Below are positions 21,416 through 32,196 of a stretch of DNA of 64,000 bases, piece by piece. The translations under genes and the position numbers were made by a program. The stretch lies in NCBI GenBank assembly GCA_002778195.1, contig PCDI01000006.1, positions 2,584,061 through 2,648,060 on the forward strand, written 5' to 3'. The notes under the pieces were generated by a model. That model did no database searches and was not told the origin of the DNA. It saw nothing but the letters and a program-made list of their open reading frames with translations. The number at the start of each line of letters is the position of its first letter. The first letter of the stretch is position 1. Source of the DNA: Raffaelea ambrosiae. Lineage: Eukaryota; Ascomycota; Sordariomycetes; Ophiostomatales; Ophiostomataceae.

Positions 21416-23835
21416 GGCTACTTTATGCGATGCTTGCTGGTGTGCGAGACGCAGGTTGTCGTGTCGTCTATTAGGATTAAGGGCGCGATGATATTTCTCA
21501 ACGGCAGTAGCCCAGAGTGGAATGTGCCAGGAGGTAAGAAATTAGATTGTTCAGTGAGGAAGAAGGCCAGCTTTTTGTTTCTCTCGAACCGGAATCAGAC
21601 AAATCAGGGAAACGACAAAGGGGGGCTGTGGTCGAAAGGGAGTGTTAACAGAACTCGTGTGCGATGTGGGATAGAACAAAGCAGAATCCGGCTGCTCGTG
21701 GAATTAAGTGTGGCAGTAGAACAAGAAATTGTGAAAGAGCGTCAAAGAGGAACGTTGAGAGTTGTTGACTCTTTCAAAGAAACCGGAGTGAGACAAATGA
21801 GAATAGCAAGCAAGGAATGTGTGTCTGTATGGCTGTTGTTCGAAGGGAGGCCAAGATGAAGCGCTCAGAACAATACCACCGAGACGAAAAAAACAAAGAC
21901 GGATAATGAAAGACGAGAGGCAGAAATAACCTTGTGAATGATGAGGAGACAAGAATAGAGAGAGAATGGAGTTGAAAGGAATGGACAATGGAAGCAACAA
22001 AATGACAATGCCATACAACAGGAGGCAAAGTCAAGGAGAAAAGACGATCCTAAAGGGAAACAAAGCGGGAGGCACAGAGAAGAGGAGAAAGGCAGGAGGG
22101 CAGAAAGAGAAAAGCACGGGCAGCTGATGAAACAAACGACTCCGTTGGCTAGAACGGCACAGAAACGAAAGGAACAGCTAGAGCTAGACAATAGCCTGCA
22201 AGTGAGTGTGGGACGACTGGCAAAGAGCACAGCGGGAAACGGAAGAAGAACGAATGTACCGGGGAAACAGAATCGATCACACGAGAGGCTTCCAGGATGC
22301 CAAACTCGAGACACAAGAAGGGAGGGAGCAAGGGGTCCTCGGGCTTCTTTTGTATCCCTTTGGGTCAGAATAAGAAGGGTCTGGGCCAGAACACCTTCTG
22401 TGTTTTCCAAGCCGGGGCAGAGAGAAAACAGACAAGGCGGGATGGAAGGGCCAGTGCTGGCGGCCAGGACCGTTGGCCATGCTCCGGGGGGTCTGGATCA
22501 GGGACAGAATGGAGAAGCAGATGAAGCAAGCAGCAGGTTTCTGTCAGCCAGTCGCCTTGCCTCTACTCGGGTCAGCATCCCGGCCTCTGCTTGGAGAGCA
22601 CTTTACTGCAATCAAAGACAAAATTCCGTCCGAGCAAGCAAGACCAGTCAATGAGGTATGCGTATGCAAACTGGTTTGTAGACCGGAGGGACAACCCTGC
22701 CAGAGAAGAGATCCACCGCTGCTGTTCCTGGCTCTGTCGGGCCCAGAACTGAGCTGACTTCCTCAGCGATCTCACCATTTGGTCTGGCCATTTTTAGCTG
22801 CTGCAGCGGCAAGAGAGTGGAGAGCGGACATGCATCAGATGCAGAGGGCGAGAACGAGCAAAGAATAGAAAGAATAAGCAGCAGCAGGAGAGTGGACAGG
22901 AAGAAACGTTGGGGGCAATTGGGTGGGAAGAGTGGTTGTCCACAACGTAAAACAAGTTCTCGTGAGACGTCGTCCAATCATTGGATGTGGGGGCAGAGCC
23001 TCCTGGCCGTGTTTCTGCGCGGCAGCGAGGCCCGACAGCGGCGGTTGCGATTGGCTGCAGGCTGGGTTGGCGCTACAAACAAGCACCAACAACGGCTCGC
23101 CGAGCGCCAGCCATTCTGCTCCACCCTTGCCTTCAGTGGAGAGCCACCCTGGTCGGGCCTGTGCGTTCGCATATGGGCGCCAAAGACTGCGTCGACCCAA
23201 GCATGGCCGCAGAAGCCATACAAAATAGCTATGGGGGCCGTCGCATGAAACAAGTCAGCTGTGCAGGAGATGGCCGTGGCCAGAACATGGCTGAGAGGAG
23301 CGAGCCCGGGGGGGGATACTGGACGAAAATACGAGAAATTGAGATGTTTTGGAAAGAAATTTTTGGGCTTAAAAAAAAGTATTCGAAATTTGAGTCTTGA
23401 TGGGGGGGGGATATCGGCGGCCAGAGAAGGAGAGGAATGAGGCAAGTACACCACTCGCTCCTTCCTTGCCATGGCGATTGTTACTACCTTTCCCTGTCAC
23501 GCTCGTCATGCCTTCCCAAATCATCATCTTGACTCAACATGGTTTCTAGCTAATAGTGCGGTATCTTTTTCACACACAGCAGTGAACAGCCATGCGTCCT
23601 CTCCGTAGACGCTCGTCTGCCCATTCTCGTAAACTCATGCAATGCAATCCGTCTAGATGCAGCCTATTTCCTAGACAATGCCCGTCGGCCCAATGCCCAT
23701 ACAAAAGGAAGAACAAGCAAACAAGTAGATGAGCAAACGAAAACGAAAACGAAAACAAAAACAAGCAGTATCAGACAAATATCCTTTTTATGTACAACGG
23801 AAAGCAGAATGTAAAAGTCGCGGCTCCCTTTACCT
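21416..23835. other. 2.4 kb intergenic region upstream of the secreted-protein gene
   Basis: Holds the secreted gene's promoter and the 3' end of the methyltransferase gene. The + strand is purine-rich (AG-rich at 21860-22300), i.e. CT-rich in the sense of the secreted gene. Open frames here are short and not protein-like. An A-rich GAAAAC repeat lies at about 23735-23765. Confidence 0.45.
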
Positions 23836-26800
23836 CTAGTCAATCACAATCACATAGTCGTCGCTGGCCAGCTCATCCTCTTGTCGCATCTGCTTCGAGG
23901 CCGGGTCGAAGACGTCAGAGAACGCGCGCATCCGCTTGTGGCCTGTGGTCTGCGAAGCTGTTCCACTACCTGTACCAATGTCCTGTGCGATCCCTGTACT
24001 GGCGCGTGCACCAATGATTGCCAGAGCAGGCTCGGGGCTGGCAGAGGCGGCCTGTCCGGCCCGCGAGATGACGGTAGTCTGCACGCTCGTCTTGAACGTG
24101 CGGTTCTGCTTGAACGGCAGGTTGGTCGAGAGCGGCAGTTTGGCCGGGGGCGAAGAACGAGGGCCGGCAGGACCAGGCGACGAAGAAAGGCCATCTACGT
24201 CGGCAGTCACGGTCGTCGTGGTGGTGGTCGTCAAGGTGGTCGTCATGGTGGTTGTGGTCGTGGTGGTGAGCGACACGGCCGCTGCTGACTTGCTATCGAG
24301 ATCGGACAATGTGCCAAGCCAGGCCTCGCGGATGGCCAGTCCGATGGCCAGTGCCGGCTGCCGAGCCACGGCATTGCCGACGAGCTTCCACTTCTCTGCC
24401 GGGGATCCCAGCAACACCTCGTGGTCGGGAATGCCCTGCGCCCGACGCACTTCCAAGATGGACATTGGCCGCGGGTCTCGCCAGTGCAGGAACTTGCCCG
24501 AGCGTGCGTCGGCCACATTGCAGCTGGTGCATACTGTCCGGAAAAGCTCTGTGGGCTTCAAGCGCGTAAAGGCCCGCGACTTCACGCCTTCCGTCTGCTG
24601 GGCCTTGGAGAACAATGCCACCGCTGCGTCTGATATGGCGCCAAGGGCCCGGGCCCTACCCAGATTCAAGCCGTACGGGCGCGTCGGGATGTTCACAATC
24701 TTGAAGCGCAGACCGTCGGTCAGGTTTATGGAAAGCCGGTGGTCGGGATAAGGGACGCAAATGTCGACCACGCCGTCGATCATATCAGCGGCACCTTTGC
24801 GCAGGTCCATTGTGGCTTCTTCGGCAGACACGGCGGGGAAGGCCGTGGGCAAGTTGTCTGGCTCCCAGATCCGTTCGCCATTCCCCAGACGGCCGATTGC
24901 CTTGTGGCCAAACGTGGCCGGATTCCCGTGCGAGGGCAAGGGTGGCTCCGGCAACCGCACTCCCGGGGCGGCAAACAAGAGGAAGACTCGCTGCCGGTGC
25001 TGTGGTGCACCAAAGGACCACGCATTTCCGAGAACCACCGTGAGCTGGTACCCCAGACCAACCAGACAACCCACGAGGCCTCCGAAGATGTCTTCGTTCT
25101 GGGGCGTGTTTTTGCTACCGTCATTGGTCATCAAGTCGGGGACATTCTCCAGGATGCCGTACTTGGGACGGTACAAGTCGATGAAAGACGCAAACGAGGC
25201 GATCATGGAGCGGTTCTTGAACTGCTCCACACTCGTGTGATCAGTCGTGAGCTTGGAGAACCCCTGGCAAGGGCTGCCGCCCGAGATCAGATCGACCTCG
25301 CCCGGCGCTGGAACCTGGTGCGAATACTTTCCCTGCAGTGCTTGCTCGAGGAACACGTCTGCCGACCCCAGGAAGGGTTCGACGGCGTGGGAAGAGCTCA
25401 CGTTCGCCATGAACGTCTTCACGGCGCAATCCCAGATGTCGTTTGCCCATCGTGACTCGACCACACCGGAGTCCTCCAGCCCACGTCCAAGGTTGCCGCA
25501 CCCGCAGAACAAGTCCAGTGACCGCAGCTTGGGGCACGCTGCACCCGGATCAAAGCCCTGGCGCATGGAGAGACGATCATGCGGCTCGAGTGGAACATAG
25601 CTGAGATGGCTGTTTTCTTTGGTTGCGCTGCCAACAGCAAGGTCGCTTCCCACATCGTCGGAGAGCTGTCTGTGAGTGACGTAGAAGAAGTTGCCCGTGC
25701 CGTTGCGGTCGTACGGCGTTGGGATCTCCTCGCTTGCAGAAAACACCCGGACTGTACACGGTCCGACCACGCGTTCCTCGTCCAGGGTGACAAACTGATC
25801 TGTGTACACCAGCTCATTGGCAGCTGCGTCGCTTGCTTGACTGTCGACCACCTTCCGTCTCAGCAACCTTCTGAGTCGAAAACGGCCTTTCTCGCCTTTC
25901 GTGCACATTGAATCAATCTCGAAAGGCTCTGAGATGGCGTCGTGTTTGGACAGCACAGCAAGAACCGTGTCTCCCACAGCATAATCGCGCCCGGTGTCCA
26001 AGCCCACGTCGGCCGGCTTGATCATGTCCCGGAACAGACTGAAGGGCACTTCAGATCGGCTAGTGTCACAGAAGATGTGGTTCAGGTTCAGCTGGACCCA
26101 CCGTCGCTCGTCGCTGATATATGTTTGGCGGACGAAGAAGTCTGCGCTTGTCTCGGGCCCTCCAAACCATTCGATCGAATGGACACCCATGACTTCGTCC
26201 TCGTAGATCTCGTCCTCGTTCTTCTTTTGACAGCCACAATGAGTAGAAAAGAACAGCTCCTTGGGCCAAGGGTATCCTGTTTGGCGACATGGGGTATGCT
26301 CGGGACTGTACATCCACGCAACATCGAAAACCCGCGGGCTGTGGGCTTGTTGGGGCACTCTCACGCGATGTACCAGGCCGTAATAGTAGTCCTTCTTCTC
26401 TTTGATCTTGCCCCAGACAGGGTCATAGGCGTCGATCATCTTTGAGATGACGTCGCCTGGCTGGATGTTGCGGATGGTCTCAGCAAGACTCATAGAGGGA
26501 TCCGGGCCGGTGATGAACGAAGAACGGCCCTGGGGCATGATCGTAGCGTTGCCAAGCTCGGCCGAAGTATTGACCCCAGACGTCAGCTTCATGTACTTGT
26601 GTATGGCCAAACACTTAAAGCTCTCATACACATATGGCGTGGTGACAGTGAGCGGGGGGTGAGTAAACGAATTCTTTTTTGGTTTACTCTGGCTTGGCAG
26701 CCGAAGCTCGTCAAAAATGGGAAGGGAGCCGGCCAGCTCTTCATTCAGATTGAACATTTCCTTCCACAGATAGTCGATGTGCGTAACAACGGCCACGCGA

Positions 26801-27867
26801 AAATCGGTCCGCCCGAACTGCTCGCGCCATCGGCTGACTTGTGGGAACTGTGACTCCGGGTACGCCTTGTTCAGCCACGAAGAAAATCGGGTCTTGAAAT
26901 GGGACAAACGAACACGTCGTCCATTGTCCGCCATTGTGCCGCAGAAATCGATAAAGTGCTTGCACAAGTCGACCACCCACAAGAACGGGTCGAAGAAGCG
27001 CATGTAGACCCCCGACGGCTGCCGCAGGTGGTAGTAGACGTTGGTGCCTTCGTTCAGCTTCGAACGAATCCAGATTTGGTCGCGGACGGTGCCAGTGCCG
27101 CCATCGAGGCCGTAGCCGCCGATTTGAAGCTCGCTGAAGGGCACACGCTGGACGTAGTGTTTGGAGCCTCCAAAGCTCAGGATGCCATCAAAGTACATTC
27201 TATCGTGACTCTGTTGAACGACACGGAGAAAGTTGAGGGCCCGCAGCCGCCATGGCGAATGCGCACAGGTGTTGTAGATCTCGAACTGCTCGAGGTCAAA
27301 CTCGATCCAGTTGTCCTCCCTCTTGCGCTTCTTGCTGCTCTTTCCCTGCTCGTTCGGCTGACTCCCCCGAGCGAGGTTGGCTAGAGCCCGCACGACGTCC
27401 TTCTCTTGGGACAGGCATAGATCCGGTTGGTAGTTGAGCGAAATGGACCGTGGGCTGATGAGCGTCGACACGGGAAACTCGATGTCGATATTGCCCGCTC
27501 TCTTGGAGCACATTGGCAGCACGAACTCATCGTCGTCGTCATCATCTTCCTCGACATTGTGGACGAGCCCGTCTGCGTCGTATTCGTCGCAGTCCTCACC
27601 TTCACTAGTGGTGTCTTCTTCATCGTCTCCTGTGAGAGCAACGCCAAATCCATCGGTATCGGTGGTAGATGTCGACGATCTGATCTGTCGTAGCCTGGTT
27701 TCGTCGTCTTGTTCAGTCCTAGCAGATCCGGCCTTCCGCCTCAGGGTCTCGGACAACGCAGGCCGGCTGTCATGATCGTTGGGGGACGAGGCGACCGCCA
27801 GTTCGTCCTCACTGTCGTCGATTTCGACAACATCAGGAGGGTCTTCTTCGTCGAACATCGGCGGCAT
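23836..27867 (-). CDS. dim-2: DIM-2-like DNA (cytosine-5-)methyltransferase
   Basis: One intronless frame of 1343 residues from ATG 27867 (TCATCATGCCG). The longer frame from 28008 would add a hydrophobic, unlikely N terminus. Order: acidic disordered N terminus (1-150); a region with FDLEQFEIYNTCAHSPWRLR and HYVQRVPFSELQIGGYG (about 210-290); two BAH-like modules (about 465-610 and 625-750); and a catalytic domain (about 780-1190). Methyltransferase motifs are intact: I, LDLFCGCGNLGRGL; IV, GGSPCQGFS with catalytic Cys867; VI, ENVP; VIII, QHRQRVF; X, near AIGLAIREAWL. DIM-2 methylates cytosines in RIP-mutated repeats in Neurospora, guided by HP1 and H3K9me3; its length there is about 1450. 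The BAH modules argue against the RID/Masc1 branch. An unusual Thr-rich tail follows motif X. Confidence 0.92.
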   Translation of the reverse strand: MPPMFDEEDPPDVVEIDDSEDELAVASSPNDHDSRPALSETLRRKAGSARTEQDDETRLRQIRSSTSTTDTDGFGVALTGDDEEDTTSEGEDCDEYDADGLVHNVEEDDDDDDEFVLPMCSKRAGNIDIEFPVSTLISPRSISLNYQPDLCLSQEKDVVRALANLARGSQPNEQGKSSKKRKREDNWIEFDLEQFEIYNTCAHSPWRLRALNFLRVVQQSHDRMYFDGILSFGGSKHYVQRVPFSELQIGGYGLDGGTGTVRDQIWIRSKLNEGTNVYYHLRQPSGVYMRFFDPFLWVVDLCKHFIDFCGTMADNGRRVRLSHFKTRFSSWLNKAYPESQFPQVSRWREQFGRTDFRVAVVTHIDYLWKEMFNLNEELAGSLPIFDELRLPSQSKPKKNSFTHPPLTVTTPYVYESFKCLAIHKYMKLTSGVNTSAELGNATIMPQGRSSFITGPDPSMSLAETIRNIQPGDVISKMIDAYDPVWGKIKEKKDYYYGLVHRVRVPQQAHSPRVFDVAWMYSPEHTPCRQTGYPWPKELFFSTHCGCQKKNEDEIYEDEVMGVHSIEWFGGPETSADFFVRQTYISDERRWVQLNLNHIFCDTSRSEVPFSLFRDMIKPADVGLDTGRDYAVGDTVLAVLSKHDAISEPFEIDSMCTKGEKGRFRLRRLLRRKVVDSQASDAAANELVYTDQFVTLDEERVVGPCTVRVFSASEEIPTPYDRNGTGNFFYVTHRQLSDDVGSDLAVGSATKENSHLSYVPLEPHDRLSMRQGFDPGAACPKLRSLDLFCGCGNLGRGLEDSGVVESRWANDIWDCAVKTFMANVSSSHAVEPFLGSADVFLEQALQGKYSHQVPAPGEVDLISGGSPCQGFSKLTTDHTSVEQFKNRSMIASFASFIDLYRPKYGILENVPDLMTNDGSKNTPQNEDIFGGLVGCLVGLGYQLTVVLGNAWSFGAPQHRQRVFLLFAAPGVRLPEPPLPSHGNPATFGHKAIGRLGNGERIWEPDNLPTAFPAVSAEEATMDLRKGAADMIDGVVDICVPYPDHRLSINLTDGLRFKIVNIPTRPYGLNLGRARALGAISDAAVALFSKAQQTEGVKSRAFTRLKPTELFRTVCTSCNVADARSGKFLHWRDPRPMSILEVRRAQGIPDHEVLLGSPAEKWKLVGNAVARQPALAIGLAIREAWLGTLSDLDSKSAAAVSLTTTTTTTMTTTLTTTTTTTVTADVDGLSSSPGPAGPRSSPPAKLPLSTNLPFKQNRTFKTSVQTTVISRAGQAASASPEPALAIIGARASTGIAQDIGTGSGTASQTTGHKRMRAFSDVFDPASKQMRQEDELASDDYVIVID

Positions 27868-29858
27868 GATGAAGAGAAGGTCCGGTCGAGTAAGGAACAC
27901 AGGATGAGGATGAGGGTAAGAAGGGAGAACAGAGCGATTCGAGAAGTGAGAGTCGAGAAGGAAGAAGGATGGCAGACAAAAAAATGTATAGAAGAGATGC
28001 AAATGCACAAGGCCACCTCAGCATTTTTTTTTTTTTTTTTCATTCACTCAGTCCATGTTCATGCATAGAAAAATTGAGGATGACGTCTGTGTAGTGTAGA
28101 ACTGACAGGACGGGCAGAAAGTGAAACTTTTTGAAGCACACTCCTTCCTAAATCAGAACTGTCATGGGCGCATCGTCCCGGTTGCGAGGCTTCCTTTTTT
28201 TTTGTCTTTTTTCAACCTGCCACGGGACTTGACCGACAGGGGTGTGGAAACTGCGCAGCTGCGCAGTGGCTTGCCGCAGGCTGTGTAGCTGCGAAATCGT
28301 CTTGGCAGGCTGACTCGCAAAAGCGCCTCATAAGACTGCTTCTGCAAGAAGCAGTACTGGCATAGCTACTTTCGTAAATTCAACATTGTTCATGTCCGTA
28401 CGACGTCAGGTAATGGAAAGGCTGAGGTGATGTTGACGATGAAAAGGGGAGGCTGGGGAGACTGAGTCGCGGTTAGACGGGCTCTGATTGGTCAATCCGT
28501 TTTTGTTTGTCTCGAGATGGACTAGCGTACAAACGCGTGTGATATTCGCTCCAAGGCTGACCATTTGGCATCACCACCAATCACTATCAAAGCAGCTGCT
28601 GTCTCCATACTTTCCAGAGATTCAAGATTCTGAAGACATAGCGCATGAAGAATGCAGGTATGTCTCCCGTAATATCGGTGCAGAGAGCCCCCCACAGCTG
28701 GCCTGAGCGAGAGCTCACCGTGCTTGAATCGATCCAGGCCTCTGATTGGACGTGGCACGGATCTATACATTATTTTACTACAAGTTTACACCAAAAGCAA
28801 AGTACCATTATTGCAAGCACTAATGGCCCCCCAGCTACACCGGCACAAAAAGTGCCACTGATACTGCCAGGACTTGCAGCTATAGAAGAATGAATTAGCT
28901 TGTGGTGGAAGTCTTTGCTCTGAGCTCCGTCGGTACTAGTTCTGAGGGTGTAAGAGACCCTCGCTGGTAGTTACACAGTATACCGCCCCGTTGGTTAGAC
29001 CGAGGTTGTCCAACTCTATACCGAAAAAGGCATCTCCATTTTTTTCATTCCCCGATATTTGGGCAATGTTGAAATGTGACAATCCCTAACCGGCCATGGA
29101 GGATATCAAATGGTATTCAGCTAGAAAAAGCCATACTCTAGAGAATTCCGCGGTGAGCAGCATACCGAAAGTCGAAAGACAAACAATAGTTGCTGTTCTC
29201 CTCCGCAGTGGCGTCTCCAAAGCTGACTATGTGGACAAATCTCGATTGCCAATTCCCCTTAGTGAGACCCAGTATTGCTCGGCTGGTGGGTGCTAGAAGT
29301 CGTTGTCGTCATTAGACGTGGAGAGCTATCCCGACAGCCAATCAGAAGTTGCGAATCAAGAGCCTCCCTTGGACCACACCTTGTCCTCGCGACTGTGGAC
29401 GATCCTTTCTACGATGGGACATGTAATAACAAGATGGGAACATGAAGAACTGGAAAAACTCACTGTTTTCTTTACTCAATAACGGCTGCCTGGGAGAAAT
29501 ATTGCGCGTCCCCGCTGGGAGTCGTGACGGTGCTGACGATGCTCTGTGTGTGAAGCCAGAGCCTAAACAAACAAACAGAATAAAAACAAGGCAGCAAGGG
29601 GCATAGAACGGACTCTTCATGCCCAGTATCCACTCGGTTTAGGTCGTTGTGTCTGCATACTCAGCTGCTTCGCATAGGCGAGTGTTCTAACTGTTCGAAG
29701 GTTCGAGATGTGCCACCATTATCCTTTTCCTTTGCCACCTCGTTTGCTTCCAACCGCAGCCAACCACGACAACCTGGCCAGACCTTCCAGCTTCATGTCA
29801 TGACGACACGAACCAGACTTGGATCGCTTGGCACATGACGGAAAAAAGAGGGAGCTTA

Positions 29859-29876
29859 AGGGGACTTGAGGAGGGG
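29859..29876 (+). promoter_or_regulatory. two STRE-like AGGGG sites upstream of GRG1
   Basis: AGGGG occurs at 29859-29863 and 29872-29876, 48-65 bases upstream of the TATA box. AGGGG is the binding core of Msn2/4-type C2H2 stress factors. Presence is seen; function is inferred. Confidence 0.45.
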
Positions 29877-29923
29877 GTACAACTTTTATGGTTTAGACTG
29901 GTCTGGTTGGACTCCCAGCTGTA

Positions 29924-29931
29924 TATATAAA
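29924..29931 (+). promoter_or_regulatory. TATA box of GRG1
   Basis: A canonical TATATAAA lies about 140 bases upstream of the GRG1 ATG, consistent with a highly inducible fungal promoter and a leader of roughly 100 bases (CA-rich, starting after the TCATTCATATC segment). Confidence 0.75.
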
Positions 29932-30071
29932 GGCTGGCCTGTCTCTCCTCACTCATTCATATCTTGTTCCATCACCACCTACCCATCTTCAAAATCAATA
30001 AGATCATCATTTTCTCGACAATTCCAATTCAACTTCCTCCCCAACCGGACACAAATCAAACCATCTCCACA

Positions 30072-30424
30072 ATGGATACCCTCAAGCAGGCCGGCAACTT
30101 TGTCAGCGACAAGGTCCAGGGTGAGTGTCCTTTTTTGTCCTTCATTTATTGAAATTTCAAGGCAGTTTCTTGATTTCAGTTTTCTAACTTATACACAGGC
30201 GCCACCGCCAACGCCTCCAAGGAGGCTAACAAGAACATCGCCCAGGACAGCAACCAGAGCCTGGGTACTCGGTATGTGACAATTTTCCACACGAGTGCTC
30301 CATCGTGTACGAAACTAACAACTTCATTAGTGTCCAGGCTGGGTTCGATGCCCTGAAGGACAAGGCCAACCAGCACTCGAGCGAGGCCAGCGCTGAGGCC
30401 AACAAGCAGGCAGCCACCCACTAA
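30072..30424 (+). CDS. grg-1: Grg1/CCG-1 family glucose-repressible protein
   Basis: Three exons (30072-30120, 30199-30271, 30331-30424) with introns of 78 and 59 bases encode 71 residues, the usual family length. The protein begins MDTLKQAGNFVSDKVQ, then GATANASKEANKNIAQDSN, LGTRVQAGFDALKDKANQ, and ends EANKQAATH. It is small, hydrophilic and helical, resembling LEA-like stress proteins. In Neurospora the homologue is strongly induced by glucose removal, light and the circadian clock; the molecular function is not settled. Both splice junctions keep the conserved KVQGA and GTR segments in frame. A strong TATA box and AGGGG sites sit upstream. Confidence 0.93.
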
Positions 30425-30943
30425 GATGTCTGCCGTTTGCCTCGGCCCATATTTTATGGGAGACCGTTTTGATCAGACCGGGGGGGATGTTTATTAAGTA
30501 TTATTAATACATAGTAAAAACACAACCTAAACACATGGAAATAAATATAAACACATAGCAAAAACAATGCGTTGAATGAATTATCGTGATCACCGCATAG
30601 TTTGGTAGTACAGGACATTGCAATCACTAGCTGTTGCACGACTGCCGGCGCACGGACCCGTAGGGCTGACGCCGGGGCAGAGTCGGAGCAGCAGCTCCTG
30701 TTTTGGTTGGGGAGCTCGCGTCCCCACCCATTTTTTTAGTCAAATCGCGGCCGAGCTCCCCAAAACGGTGATTATTTTTGAGAGACTTGAAAAAAGGGCC
30801 AGAAATCCCAGAGAAAGCGCGTCTTTTTTTTTTTTTTTACTCTCTCTTTTTTGCTTCCAACCCTTCGACCTACCTGCCTCAACTTCCAACGCTGAAACGC
30901 TTACGTATCCCTCACGCCCCCTCCCCCTTGCATCACGCCCACC
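30425..30943. other. GRG1 3' end and promoter of the EBP-like gene
   Basis: No coding frame of note. AT-rich to about 30610, then GC-richer, with a T-tract at 30822-30838 and a CT-rich leader before the ATG at 30944. Confidence 0.45.
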
Positions 30944-31735
30944 ATGGCTACAAACACCGCCGCAGCCTCCTGGGCGTCCTCGCTGCCCCCTGACCTCTTC
31001 GACACCACCACGCTCGTCTCTCTGGCCGCCGTGCTCGTCCTCCTGTCGGTCGCCTACCTGGCCTCTCTGCTCGCCCTCCCGCGCAGCGCGGCCACCCCGG
31101 GCAGCCGCCGCGCCCTCTTCATCTGGCACGCCTTCGATGCCCTCATCCACTTTGTCTTTGAGGGCTCCTACCTCTACCACTGCTTCGCCAGCTGGCTCCC
31201 GCTCGACAGCCTCACCATTGGCGACGTTGCCAGCAACAAGTACTACATCCTCCGCCCGCACTCGTTCCTCGCCCAGGAGGGCCGCCTCTACGGGCCCCAG
31301 GCGGGCACGCTGCGCCAGGACGTGTCCAAGGCCTTTGCGGATCTCTGGCTCGTCTACGCGCGCGCCGACAAGCGCTGGGCCGGCGCCGACCTGGGCGTGA
31401 TCAGCCTGGAGCTGCTGACCGTGTTCGTGGTCGGCCCGATGGCGGTGCTGGTGTGCGTGGACCTGGCGCGGGGCCAGCTGGCGCGGGCCAACATCCTGAT
31501 GGTGGTGATTGCCACGGCCGAGCTGTACGGCGGGTTCATGACGTTCTGCCCGGAGTGGCTGGTGGCCAATGCGAACCTGGACGGGAGCAACTTTATGTAT
31601 ATGTGGGTGTACCTGGTGTTCTTCAACATGCTGTGGGTGTTCATCCCGCTGTACGCGCTGTACGTGGCGTGTACCGACATTGGGGCCGCGTTTGCAGTGC
31701 AGGCGTCCGTTGAGGGAGCCAAGAAGGACGAGTAA
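30944..31735 (+). CDS. EXPERA/EBP-family membrane protein, probable sterol C8 isomerase homologue
   Basis: A single frame of 263 residues starting in strong context (CCCACCATGGC). Several hydrophobic helices are visible (about 25-48, 62-80, 150-175, 185-205, 218-245). Residues matching the emopamil-binding-protein active site are present: HFVFE (His69, Glu73), LELLT (Glu156, Thr159) and FFNMLW (Asn228, Trp231). A conserved-looking FMTFCPEWL occurs near residue 200. EBP isomerises the sterol delta-8 bond to delta-7 in the ER. Many fungi use the unrelated Erg2 for this step, so the fungal EBP-like protein may be a paralogue with another sterol or lipid substrate. The intact putative catalytic set argues it is active. 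Confidence 0.82.
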   Translation: MATNTAAASWASSLPPDLFDTTTLVSLAAVLVLLSVAYLASLLALPRSAATPGSRRALFIWHAFDALIHFVFEGSYLYHCFASWLPLDSLTIGDVASNKYYILRPHSFLAQEGRLYGPQAGTLRQDVSKAFADLWLVYARADKRWAGADLGVISLELLTVFVVGPMAVLVCVDLARGQLARANILMVVIATAELYGGFMTFCPEWLVANANLDGSNFMYMWVYLVFFNMLWVFIPLYALYVACTDIGAAFAVQASVEGAKKDE

Positions 31736-32196
31736 GGGGGGGACGGGGTGGGACGGGAACGGCCTGGAAGAAGGGATTTCGTTTGAGGCGTCGAGAAGTA
31801 GGGCGGGTTCAGTGTATAGGTAGCTTCAGGTAGGAAAAAGAGGGTACCACATAACTATACAAGAAGTGTCTCGCGTGGCAGAGTGAGATAAAGACAGGGA
31901 AGACAGGGAAAGGGGGGGAAACGGTGGGGGCACAGGTAACATAAGGAAGGTAAACGGGCAAAGGAAAATGGGGGAAAGGAAAGCATCAGTTCACGATGCA
32001 TATACTATGCCAAAAAGCAGATTCTTAGTTTGCATGGCGTCGGTTTCGTTTTTTTGTCTCCATTTCAGGTAGCGATGGCCAGCTTGGATACAAGATAGGT
32101 AACGAATTCATGACATCAAGATCAATTGACTCTAAAAGCATCGGGTCTCTGAGGCCAAACGAGCCCATATAAGCCTGTTTTGGCTGTATATCTTCC
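31736..32196. other. 3' flank of the EBP-like gene up to the 5S rRNA
   Basis: Purine-rich for 200 bases after the stop, then ordinary AT-rich DNA. Nothing coding. GGCTGTATATCTTCC just before the 5S gene (32182-32196) is a possible upstream TATA-like element for Pol III. Confidence 0.4.

Larger units (their letters stand above)
27868..30071. other. 2.2 kb divergent intergenic region (methyltransferase and GRG1 promoters)
   Basis: No coding frame of note. AT-richer than its surroundings between 28300 and 29400. ATTGG/CCAAT boxes occur at about 28486, 28744 and 29338. The GRG1-proximal end carries the TATA box and STRE-like sites listed separately. Confidence 0.5.

Noticed and set aside
27868..28008. 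Longer N terminus for the methyltransferase from the ATG at 28008
   Set aside because: The added 47 residues look like AT/CT leader (Phe/Leu/Ser/His), and the ATG at 27867 leads straight into acidic family-like sequence.
29690..29715. GGTTCGAGA resembling a tRNA B box
   Set aside because: No matching A box or acceptor stem around it. No tRNA could be folded anywhere in the window by eye.
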